Part shown: piece after piece, positions 1 to 6,964 of the stretch
Numbering within the stretch: the first letter of the stretch is position 1
How the letters are laid out: each line of letters opens with the position of its first letter
Assembly (NCBI RefSeq): GCF_013177735.1
Contig: NZ_WOEZ01000254.1
Location: forward strand, 1 to 42,960
DNA from: Paraburkholderia elongata
GTDB taxonomy: Bacteria; Pseudomonadota; Gammaproteobacteria; Burkholderiales; Burkholderiaceae
DNA length: 42,960 nt
Direction: 5' to 3'
Position numbers and translations under genes: made by a program
The notes under the pieces: model-generated
What the model was told of the DNA's origin: nothing
Databases searched by the model: none
What the model saw: the letters and a program-made list of their open reading frames with translations, nothing else

Positions 1-36
1 GGCCAGATCCACGCCTATACGAGTAATGTTGTCCAT
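1..36 (-). CDS. IS110-family transposase, N-terminal fragment cut by the window edge
   Basis: Reading minus from an ATG at 36 gives MDNITRIGVDLA, the typical opening of IS110/IS1111 transposases, whose RuvC-like DEDD domain begins with the first aspartate of this stretch. A purine-rich ribosome binding site (GAGAAGGGG) lies just upstream of the ATG. Only 12 codons are inside the window, so the subgroup cannot be told. The family assignment rests on recognising this short N-terminus. Confidence 0.72.
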   Translation of the reverse strand, partial: MDNITRIGVDLA

Positions 37-124
37 GACTTTCCCCTTCTCAGATGGGTTGCCCAGCACCAACCATCCTGGCATATCGCTATGCCACGAG
101 ATCGGGAAAGTCCTTACTAATTCG
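1..124 (-). mobile_element. End of an IS110-family insertion sequence
   Basis: The transposase start at 36 is followed by about 85 bases of non-coding sequence before recognisable NRAMP transporter sequence begins near 125-134. I infer that this stretch is the upstream end of the insertion sequence. IS110 elements usually lack clear terminal inverted repeats, so the exact boundary (about 105-130) cannot be fixed here. Confidence 0.6.
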
Positions 125-1161
125 GTTAGCCAGATGACGCGCGATTTCTTCATTCCGGACTGGCCCGCCAATTCGAAATTGAGCGACGTGATGCTGCTCG
201 TGATCGGCATCGTCGGCACCACCGTCGCGCCGTGGCAGTTGTTTTTCCAGCAGAGCTATATCGTGGATAAACGCATCACGCCGCGCTTCATGAAGTACGA
301 GAAAGCCGACCTGTGGATCGGCATCGTATTCGTGATGATCGGTGCGGTGGCCATGATCTCGTTCTGCGCCGCACTGTACGCAGGCAAACCCGAGTTCGGC
401 AATTTCACGGATGCGGGTGGCGTGATCGCCAACCTCGAAAAATATGCCGGCCGCACGCCCGCGGTTCTCTTCGCGGTTGCGCTGTTCGATGCCTGCATCA
501 TCGGCGCGGCCGCCGTCTCGCTGTCCACCGCTTACGCAATCGGCGACGTGTTCAAGATTCGCCACTCGCTGCATCGCGGCGTGACGGACGCGAAGGGCGC
601 ATCGTTGCGGCCGCCGCGGCACTGGTATTGATTCCCGGCAGCCCGCTCGGTCTTCTGACTGAAGCCGTGCAGACGCTCGCAGGCGTGCTGCTTCCGAGCG
701 CGACGGTGTTCCTGCTGCTATTGTGCAACGACCGCGCGGTCCTCGGTCCTTGGGTGAACTCGAAGAAGCTCAACTTCTTCACAGGCGCAGTTGTCTGGGT
801 GCTCGTCATGCTTTCCATCATCCTGACTGCATCGGTGATGTATCCGGACATTACCGGCGAAGCGATTATTGAAGTGCTGGCCGGCGGCACGCTACTGGCC
901 GTAGTCGGCTACGCTGCGACCGTAATGGCTCGCAGGCTGCGGCTCGCACCGGCGGATGCCGCGGCTTCCGCGGTTATCGATAATGAGCAAGCGTTTTCGA
1001 AAGAAGCACGCAATACGTGGCGCATGCCGCCCCTGGAAGAACTGCCGGCGCCGCAATTGACCCTGTCCAAACGTGTCTGGATGGGAGTGCTGCGCGGCTA
1101 TCTGATCGTGGCTGTCATTCTCGTTGTCGTGAAGGTCGTGCAGATGACTTTGCTGCATTAA
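125..1161 (+). pseudogene. NRAMP-family Mn2+/Fe2+ transporter, 5'-truncated and frameshifted
   Basis: Residues read from about 125 to 595 (including IGIVGTTVAPWQLFFQQ and DKRITPRFMKYEKADLWIG) and from about 596 to 1161 (including LIPGSPLGLLTEAVQTLAG and LLLLCNDRAVLGPWVN) are the middle and C-terminal half of an NRAMP (MntH-like) divalent metal:proton symporter. The N-terminal half is missing because insertion sequence DNA lies directly upstream. The two parts are in different frames. The join is near 590-607, between GVTDAK and IVAAAA, where several expected codons also seem to be lost, so a small deletion not divisible by three is likely. No functional protein is expected. If the shift were a sequencing error, the truncation alone would still break the gene. 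Confidence 0.8.
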
Positions 1162-1171
1162 ATCGATGCTG

Positions 1172-1209
1172 CCCCCGCCCGCTCCCAGTTGTTTCGGGGA
1201 GCGGCGGGG
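1172..1209. terminator. GC-rich hairpin between converging genes
   Basis: CCCCGC-C-CGCTCCC pairs with GGGAGCG-GCGGGG across a loop of about ten bases, with one bulged C. It sits just after the NRAMP stop and between two converging genes. No T-run follows on either strand, so a terminator role is plausible but not proven. Confidence 0.4.
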
Positions 1210-1309
1210 ACAACGATCGACCTCCGCCCTACGCGCCGCACACTGCTTTGCCTGATCAGTTGCGTTGCGACCTTCTCTCTACCGGATGCTGGTGACGGCC
1301 ACGCATCCG

Positions 1310-1786
1310 TCACGCCCCACTCGTCGCAATTTCCGGCTCGCACAGAATCGGAAAATTGACCGAGTTCGCGATATAACACTTCTCATGCGCCACGTGATGC
1401 AAACGCCCGGCCAATTCGAGGTCGCCGCCTGCCTGAATGACCACATGCGGGCGTAGAACGATCTGCGAAAAGCGGCCCTGCTCCGGACTATCGAGCATCG
1501 TGCCTTCGGCGTTGTCGCGATAGCTCAGAACAACGATGCCCGCGTCCGAGCAAAGATGCAGATACCAGAGCTTGTGGCAGGCTGAAGCCGAGGCGACCAG
1601 CAGATCTTCCGGATTCCACCGGTTCGCGTCGCCGAGAAATGCCGCGTCTGATGATCCGGGAATGTCGGGCTTGCTTCCCGCAGCGATGATATGGTCCCGA
1701 CCGTATTCACGGTATCCCGAGGTGCCGCTGCCGCGGTTGCCTGTCCATTGCACCGATACCGCGTATTTGTGCTCGCCATACACCAT
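1310..1786 (-). CDS. OsmC/Ohr-family peroxiredoxin-like protein
   Basis: The 158-residue product has the OsmC fold pattern, with the two redox cysteines expected for thiol-dependent peroxide reduction: C70 in LLVASASACHKLWYL and C137 in AHEKCYIANSV. OsmC/Ohr proteins are cytoplasmic homodimers that reduce organic hydroperoxides. The substrate of this member is unknown. The ATG at 1786 is chosen because AAAGGAG lies just upstream and family similarity starts there (MVYGEHKYAVSVQWTGN); the frame stays open for about 100 more codons upstream, but that part overlaps the regulator gene. The gene is divergent from a GntR regulator with 109 bases between them, so control by that regulator is likely. 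Confidence 0.85.
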   Translation of the reverse strand: MVYGEHKYAVSVQWTGNRGSGTSGYREYGRDHIIAAGSKPDIPGSSDAAFLGDANRWNPEDLLVASASACHKLWYLHLCSDAGIVVLSYRDNAEGTMLDSPEQGRFSQIVLRPHVVIQAGGDLELAGRLHHVAHEKCYIANSVNFPILCEPEIATSGA

Positions 1787-1856
1787 GCCAATCTCCTTTG
1801 CTGTTGACCCGGAATTGAATTCGCAACACATGGATTCTATATGCGCGCGACAGTTT

Positions 1857-1866
1857 TGGTATACCA
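1857..1866. promoter_or_regulatory. Perfect palindrome TGGTATACCA, candidate GntR/FCD operator
   Basis: This 10-bp perfect palindrome lies between the divergent OsmC-like and GntR genes, 29 bases before the regulator's ATG and about 70 before the OsmC-like start. FadR-subfamily GntR proteins typically bind short palindromes with a TGGT-n-ACCA core, so it fits autoregulation plus control of the OsmC-like gene. Confidence 0.6.
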
Positions 1867-1895
1867 TTATTCCAAATGACAACCGATAGAAGCAC

Positions 1896-2537
1896 ATGGA
1901 CCACAAACTGGATTCGACGGCCGACGCCATCGCCGCCTCACTACGCGAACTCATCGCGGCCGGCGAACTGGAGGACGGCGCACGGCTGGTGGAGCGCGAA
2001 CTCGCCGATCGATTCGGGGTGAGCCGGGTACCGATGAGAGAGGCCATCCAAAAGCTCGAGGGCGAAGGACTGGTCGAGCTCATGCGCAATCGCGGCGCCG
2101 TCGTGCGAACCCTGACGGAGTCCGACCTGGATGAGATTTACGGCCTGCGCATGTTGCTCGAAGGAGACGCTATCTTCCACGCGGTCAAACGCATGGACAG
2201 CGAGACGCTATCGCGCGCCGAACTCGTTCATCGGCTTCTGGGAGACGCGGATACAGCGCAAAGACAGGGTGAACTGAATCGCGAGTTTCATGAGCTGCTA
2301 TACCGCCCGTGTGCAAACGGCCGGCAATTGAAAGCGATCCGCGAGCTGTGCGCTCAGGTCGAGCGCTACGAGCGGTTACAAGGCACGTTGCTTGCCGACA
2401 CACCGGCCTTTCAGGACGAGCATCTCAAGATTCTCGAAGCATGCGAGGCGGGCAACGCACGCCTCGCGAGGTCGATGACAGTGGAACACCTTGCGTCGGC
2501 GAAACGCATCGTTCTGCAACTCCTTCGGAGTGGCTAA
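1896..2537 (+). CDS. GntR-family regulator, FadR/FCD subfamily
   Basis: The 213-residue protein has an N-terminal winged helix-turn-helix at about residues 5-70 (LADRFGVSRVPMREAIQKLEGEGLV) and an all-helical FCD ligand domain at about 75-210, including NREFHELLY and the EHLKILEA region where FCD proteins place ligand or metal contacts. Such proteins are usually repressors released by small carboxylic acids; the ligand here is unknown. It is divergent from the OsmC-like gene and a TGGTATACCA palindrome lies between them. No strong ribosome binding site is seen before the ATG. The stop codon abuts the stop of the next, converging gene with no bases between. Confidence 0.85.
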   Translation: MDHKLDSTADAIAASLRELIAAGELEDGARLVERELADRFGVSRVPMREAIQKLEGEGLVELMRNRGAVVRTLTESDLDEIYGLRMLLEGDAIFHAVKRMDSETLSRAELVHRLLGDADTAQRQGELNREFHELLYRPCANGRQLKAIRELCAQVERYERLQGTLLADTPAFQDEHLKILEACEAGNARLARSMTVEHLASAKRIVLQLLRSG

Positions 2538-2879
2538 CTACTGCTGTCCGAACGCTTTTCCCGCCACATTCGGCGCACGAGGATCCGGACTCATATTCAG
2601 GCTGGTGCCGTTCGCGCGCATGTTGTTGAGGACCGGGCCTGATCCCATGCTGCCGGTTCCGCCAATCGCCGGGGAACTGCCCACCGTACCCAAGCCCGGC
2701 GTTGGGCTCAGGCCTGCGGCACCCGTCCCCACACTCATTCCCTGCCCCGCACCAGTGGCCCCACCTGCCTGCAAACCGCCCAACCCATTAGCGCCAAGGT
2801 TTGCTGACTGAGCACAAGCCACGCTCGCCAGACCCAACACCAGCGCCGAAGTCAAAACACCCTTTGTCACGATTTTCAT
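2538..2879 (-). CDS. Small exported Gly/Ser/Pro-rich protein of unknown function
   Basis: The 113-residue product starts with a clear signal peptide (MKIVTKGVLTSALVLGLASVACA, cut expected before QSANLG). The rest is low-complexity and rich in glycine, serine, alanine and proline, with no recognised domain. The ATG at 2879 is preferred because GGAG lies six bases upstream; an ATG five codons further out (2894) is possible. Proteins like this are common as uncharacterised exported proteins in Burkholderiaceae. It converges exactly on the GntR gene. Confidence 0.65.
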   Translation of the reverse strand: MKIVTKGVLTSALVLGLASVACAQSANLGANGLGGLQAGGATGAGQGMSVGTGAAGLSPTPGLGTVGSSPAIGGTGSMGSGPVLNNMRANGTSLNMSPDPRAPNVAGKAFGQQ

Positions 2880-3272
2880 GGCCCACTCCGTCATTCCGTC
2901 GAATTGCCTGACCGAACTACTCACATCATCGTAGCGATGTCGAGCCAACGACGCTCAGGAAGGAATCCGGTCAAAGAGTAAGACTGGCCGCCTGCTGCGT
3001 TTGTTCATCGCTGAAATTTGAACGACACGCTCGACCATTTCCACACGAGGCTGTTGAAACTGGCATCCGGTTTCCAGACGACGACGGGCGCGCATCTGGC
3101 GAAAATTCGCCACAACCGCTTGCAGCGTTTCCTCGACAAATTTACCGACGAGATCTGAGCGGGCCAATCTTCGTCGGCAAGTTGTACAAATGCTTACAAA
3201 GCAGTGTGTCCCCGGCGTACACCGTCCGCGCTGCTGCGACGTTATTGCAGGCATCTACCAGCGGAGCCCACA
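2880..3272. other. Non-coding stretch with a short direct repeat
   Basis: This 393-base region separates two divergent small envelope genes. Open frames here show no recognisable protein. At 3184-3202 there is an imperfect tandem repeat (GTACAAATGC then TTACAAAGC) with a 10-base period, a layout seen in binding sites of winged-helix response regulators. It lies 70-90 bases before the glycine-zipper gene and could belong to its promoter. Confidence 0.3.
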
Positions 3273-3980
3273 ATGAATACCAACCTCACCCCCAGCAATC
3301 CGCAGCGCAGCCGCATTCACCCCCTCGTCGCCGGCGCTGCCGTGGCCGTCATCCTTGCGAGCGCCACCGGCATCGCGGCGATGACCGGTCTTCTGCCGAC
3401 CTCGCACGCCGTGACGGAGCCCGCGCAGCCGGCCACCACGGTCGCGGCGCAGGTTGCGAGCGCTCCGGTCGCCGCGCCCCAACCGGCCCCGGTTCAGCAA
3501 ATGGCGCAGCAACCGGTCCAGCAAGCCGCACCGCCACGTCCGCGCGTCCATCACACGCACAGCACGCCTGCCGCGGACACGCCGAGGTACGCCAACAATC
3601 AGGGTTATCAGGCACCGTATGAATCTGCACCGGCAAGGCCGGCCGCCGATCCTTATGCGGGCGAAGTCGTTGCCATCAACACGGTCCAGGCGCCTGAGCC
3701 GACCACCGGGCTCGGCGCACTGGGTGGCGCAGTCGCGGGTGGACTCGTCGGCAATCAGATCGGCGGCGGACGCGGCAAGATTCTCACCACCATCGCGGGT
3801 GCCGTAGGCGGCGGCCTTGCCGGCAACGGGATCGAGCATGCCGTGCGCAAGCAGACCACCTATCAGGTCCAGGTGCGCATGCAGGACGGCAGCTACCGCA
3901 ACTTCAGCTACCCGACGCAGCCGGACGTCCAGATCGGCCAGCGGGTTCACGTATCCGGCGATTCGCTGACGGCTTCGTGA
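3273..3980 (+). CDS. Glycine-zipper 2TM (17 kDa antigen-like) envelope protein
   Basis: The 235-residue protein has an N-terminal hydrophobic anchor at about residues 14-38, a Pro/Ala/Gln-rich linker, then a glycine-zipper 2TM domain near residues 145-190 (LGALGGAVAGGLVGNQIGGG and IAGAVGGGLAGNGIE). It ends in a small beta-rich tail (YQVQVRMQDGSYRNFSYP) of the type found in Rickettsia 17 kDa antigen/SlyB-like proteins. There is no lipobox cysteine, so it is probably anchored in the inner membrane. Start choice: ATG at 3273 with GGAG six bases upstream. The exact function is unknown; relatives affect envelope integrity. Confidence 0.75.
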   Translation: MNTNLTPSNPQRSRIHPLVAGAAVAVILASATGIAAMTGLLPTSHAVTEPAQPATTVAAQVASAPVAAPQPAPVQQMAQQPVQQAAPPRPRVHHTHSTPAADTPRYANNQGYQAPYESAPARPAADPYAGEVVAINTVQAPEPTTGLGALGGAVAGGLVGNQIGGGRGKILTTIAGAVGGGLAGNGIEHAVRKQTTYQVQVRMQDGSYRNFSYPTQPDVQIGQRVHVSGDSLTAS

Positions 3981-4082
3981 GGTCTTGCGCCGGCATTTCA
4001 CCGGATGCCGGCTTGCAAAAATGTGGGGACACGCCGTGCGCGTTATGATCAACCGTTACGCCAGAACGGCTGATCGCGCACG

Positions 4083-6089
4083 ATGGAGCACGCCTACATC
4101 CACCTTTTGCATCTGCTTGCCGGCCATCCGGCGTGGACGCTCACGGTCATCTTCCTTGCGGCCTTCCTAGAGGCCATCGCCGTCATCGGCACATTCATCC
4201 CAGGCAGCACCGCCATGTTTCTCGCCGGTGCGCTGGTCGGCACAGGGTCACTGAGCCTCGGCTGGGTGTTCCTGTCGGCGATTGTCGGCGCCGTCGCCGG
4301 GGACGGCATGAGCTTCTGGATCGGCAAGCGCTACAAGGACAGAATCGTCCAGCTCTGGCCGTTCAGCAAACACCCACAAGTACTCGACGCAGGCCACCGC
4401 TTCTTTCAGAAACACGGCGCCAAAGGCGTTGTGTTCGCCCGCTTCATCGGACCATTGCGGGCGATCGTGCCGGTCGTGGCGGGCATGCTGTGCATGACGC
4501 CGGTGCGCTTCTACGCGATGAATGTGCTGTCGGCTCTGCTATGGGCCCCCGCGCATATCCTGCCGGGCGTAGTATTTGGCGCCTCGGTGCTGCTGGCCGG
4601 CGCGGTGTCGTTCCGTCTCGTCGTCATCATCGCGTTACTGGTGTGCATCGTCTGGCTGAGCTTTCGCGCGATGGGTTTCCTGCTCTCACATGCCAGTGCG
4701 TGGTCGAGCGCGGCGGGCCGCTATCTGGGAAGCTGGGCTTGCCGCCACCCAGGCCCGTTCGGCCGGCTCGCGCGGCGACTGCTGGACCCCGAACAGCCGG
4801 ATGCCAGCAGCATCGTGGTGACATCGCTGGTTGTGCTGGCGTCGGGCGCGCTCTTCTTCGGGGTCCTCGACGACGTCATCAGCGGCGATCCGCTGGTCAA
4901 CGTCGATCTGTCCGTCTATCACTTCCTGCAATCGGTGCGCACGCCCTGGAGCGACACGGTCCTTGCAGGACTGGCGACGCTCGGCAGCGTCTTCACGCTG
5001 ACGGCGCTAGTTGTGACAGTGATGGTGTGGATGCTGCTGGAGCGGCGTTGGCGCACCATCGGCTACTGGCTCGCCGCGGTCGTGTTTTCCCAATTGCTGA
5101 TCTTCGCCCTGCAGTTCGCCATGCAGCGTGCGCCGCCCAATGAGCTCCTGTCCGCCGCCTACGTGTTTCCGAGCAATCACGTCGCTGCGACGGTGATTGT
5201 CTACGGCTTCCTCGCGTTCCTGCTCGCGCGACGGGTCGGCATGCTGGAAGGCTTGCTCGTGGCGACCGCGAGTACGGTTGTCGTGATCGTGGTCGCGCTC
5301 GCGGGGCTTTACTTCGGCAGGTATTGGGTCTCGGACGCGATCGGCGGCGCCGCGCTCGCGTACATCTGGGTGGCGATCGTCTCGCTGACGGCGATGTTGC
5401 GGCATCCGGAAGTGCCGCCCTCACGCGGCTTCATGCCGGTCGTGGTTCTCGCGGTGATGCTCGTGAGCGTGGGCGTGCAACTGAGCGTCAATCCGCCGGC
5501 GCCACCGCCGGACAACACGCTGCGCCCGCCGCCCGTGCTGGTCACGCAGGCGCAGTGGACGGTGTCGCTGTGGAAGAGCCTGCCATGCTATCGCTCGGAC
5601 ATGGGCGGCGACCGCAAGGAACCGCTCACGCTGCAATGGGTGTCGAACCTCGATTCGATCAAGGGGCAACTGCGCGCGCAGGGATGGGTCGAGGGCACGG
5701 ACCTCTCCGCGCACAGCCTGCTCTCGCTTGCTTCGCCGAACGTCGCGGCGGTAGCGCTGCCGGTCTTGCCGAAGCTGAACAACGGCGTGCCTTCATCGCT
5801 GGTCCTCATGCGTCCCGGCGACACCCGCGACGAACGCGACGTCCTGCGTTTCTGGCCGAGCGGCTATGCCGTGGAGAACGGTGCGTCGACCACCCCGCTG
5901 TGGGTCGGGGCTTTCGCGCACGAACGGCTCTCCCGGGCATCGTGGCCGATCAATATTCTGCGGGTCGACAAGGAAGTGTCGTCGTTCGACGCTCACACAA
6001 AAACGAGCGCCGGCCTCGGCGCGGCGCTCGTGGGCCAGGTAAGTTGCCACGGCGTGCCGGTATCGCTGCTGGCCTCTCCGGTGGAATGA
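4083..6089 (+). CDS. DedA-PAP2-LssY fusion membrane protein with degenerate PAP2 site
   Basis: The 668-residue protein has three parts. Residues 1-200 are a DedA/SNARE-associated domain (FLEAIAVIGTFIPGSTAMFL, then FARFIGPLRAIVPVVAG), a family linked to lipid flipping. Residues about 260-450 are a PAP2-type phosphatase-like membrane domain. Residues about 490-668 match the LssY C-terminal domain. In the PAP2 part the usual K-x6-RP motif reads Q344...PP, PSGH reads PSNH (H366 kept), and SR-x5-H-x3-D reads AG...Y414...D418. The nucleophilic histidine and most phosphate-binding residues are therefore missing, so phosphatase activity is doubtful. The fold assignment is firm; the substrate is unknown. 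Confidence 0.85.
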   Translation: MEHAYIHLLHLLAGHPAWTLTVIFLAAFLEAIAVIGTFIPGSTAMFLAGALVGTGSLSLGWVFLSAIVGAVAGDGMSFWIGKRYKDRIVQLWPFSKHPQVLDAGHRFFQKHGAKGVVFARFIGPLRAIVPVVAGMLCMTPVRFYAMNVLSALLWAPAHILPGVVFGASVLLAGAVSFRLVVIIALLVCIVWLSFRAMGFLLSHASAWSSAAGRYLGSWACRHPGPFGRLARRLLDPEQPDASSIVVTSLVVLASGALFFGVLDDVISGDPLVNVDLSVYHFLQSVRTPWSDTVLAGLATLGSVFTLTALVVTVMVWMLLERRWRTIGYWLAAVVFSQLLIFALQFAMQRAPPNELLSAAYVFPSNHVAATVIVYGFLAFLLARRVGMLEGLLVATASTVVVIVVALAGLYFGRYWVSDAIGGAALAYIWVAIVSLTAMLRHPEVPPSRGFMPVVVLAVMLVSVGVQLSVNPPAPPPDNTLRPPPVLVTQAQWTVSLWKSLPCYRSDMGGDRKEPLTLQWVSNLDSIKGQLRAQGWVEGTDLSAHSLLSLASPNVAAVALPVLPKLNNGVPSSLVLMRPGDTRDERDVLRFWPSGYAVENGASTTPLWVGAFAHERLSRASWPINILRVDKEVSSFDAHTKTSAGLGAALVGQVSCHGVPVSLLASPVE

Positions 6090-6122
6090 GCGGCGCGTTG
6101 CCGGCGGTTTGCCTGGGTTTGC

Positions 6123-6153
6123 CTGGATGGGCGTGTTCGCCGTTCCCATCCAG
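6123..6153. terminator. Hairpin after the DedA fusion gene
   Basis: CTGGATGGG pairs perfectly with CCCATCCAG (9 bp) around a 13-base loop, 34 bases after the stop of the DedA fusion gene and between converging genes. There is no T-run after it, so it may be a weak or Rho-assisted terminator. Confidence 0.45.
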
Positions 6154-6195
6154 AAATCGCCTTGTGCTCAATCACTTGGCGGCTTCGGCCAGGAC

Positions 6196-6327
6196 TTGTC
6201 CACAAGGATATGAACATTTTCTGTGGATAACCTGCGCGATTCCATTCGCACATTCCGCTCGACGTCCACTCAGACGCACAGCTTGTGCGAGCATTGACAG
6301 GCTTGCACGATCGGGCCGTTATCCACG
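6196..6327. promoter_or_regulatory. Three DnaA-box-like sequences
   Basis: The gap between converging genes holds TTGTCCACA at 6196-6204, TGTGGATAA at 6222-6230 (a perfect TTATCCACA box on minus) and TTATCCACG at 6319-6327. The first and third differ by one base from the consensus DnaA box. No replication or partition gene lies nearby, so this is more likely a DnaA-titrating or chance cluster than an origin. Confidence 0.4.
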
Positions 6328-6382
6328 CTCATTGGTTGACCCGCAATCAGGAGCGGCGGTTCAGACGCCGCTGCCCCCTCTC

Positions 6383-6964
6383 TCAAGGCGACGCCGGGCG
6401 GATCGCGGTGGCAATATCGCGACTGATTGTGGCGAAGGCCCGGCTGTATGCCGCCACCAACGCATCGTAGCCGGCCCCGGAACAAGGCTCGCGCACGGTG
6501 CTGCGACCGCTGAGCGGCGCACGTTTGCCGGGCGACGACACCGACCACAACGCATCGACCGTGACCGCGTCGCCGAGCGTGGCGTCAAAGCGCTGGACGT
6601 CGATCTGCACACGATAAACCGCGGCCTGATCTCCGGCCATCGGGTAGGCCGACACGCGCGGGCTATTCAGATCCTGTGCGACATCAGCGGCAATCACCCG
6701 CGGAATCTGGCTCTTCAATGAGTCTGCCCAGCGGGCAAATTCGTTCATCGTCACCTGATTGGCGCCGGCGCGCACCACGATCTGCGGCCGGTCGACGAGT
6801 TCGGGGACGCTGACCGCACCGATCAGGACCGTGACCGGCGTAGCAGGACGTGCACTGTCGCCTGGCGCTTCCGCGCTTAACGTGTAGAAGTCGGCCTTTG
6901 GCGAGGCACAACCGGCCAGCGTAGCGACAGCCAGTGCGATTGCGAGGAGTAAGGATAGGCGCAT
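6383..6964 (-). CDS. pqiC: PqiC-like lipoprotein of the Pqi lipid transport system
   Basis: The 193-residue product carries a classic lipobox (ATLAGC, C19) followed by an ABC-transport-auxiliary/PqiC domain (DFYTLSAE, then VSVPELVDRPQIVVR). PqiC is an outer-membrane lipoprotein that docks the PqiB tunnel, which is thought to move lipids between the two membranes. The ATG overlaps the pqiB stop by one base (TGATG), so translation is coupled. It is the last gene of the long minus-strand operon. Confidence 0.88.
   Translation of the reverse strand: MRLSLLLAIALAVATLAGCASPKADFYTLSAEAPGDSARPATPVTVLIGAVSVPELVDRPQIVVRAGANQVTMNEFARWADSLKSQIPRVIAADVAQDLNSPRVSAYPMAGDQAAVYRVQIDVQRFDATLGDAVTVDALWSVSSPGKRAPLSGRSTVREPCSGAGYDALVAAYSRAFATISRDIATAIRPASP

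Noticed and set aside
2955..3254. Open frame of 99 codons on minus, and a short plus-strand frame near 3018-3160
   Set aside because: Neither has a ribosome binding site, signal peptide or recognisable family; the region looks like promoter DNA.
6196..6327. Replication origin
   Set aside because: Three DnaA-like boxes are present, but there is no replication or partition gene and no AT-rich unwinding region of convincing size.
5324..6721. Open frame of 465 codons on plus running from the DedA fusion into pqiC
   Set aside because: It overlaps two well-supported genes in other frames, and its sequence is Arg/Gly-rich without family similarity.
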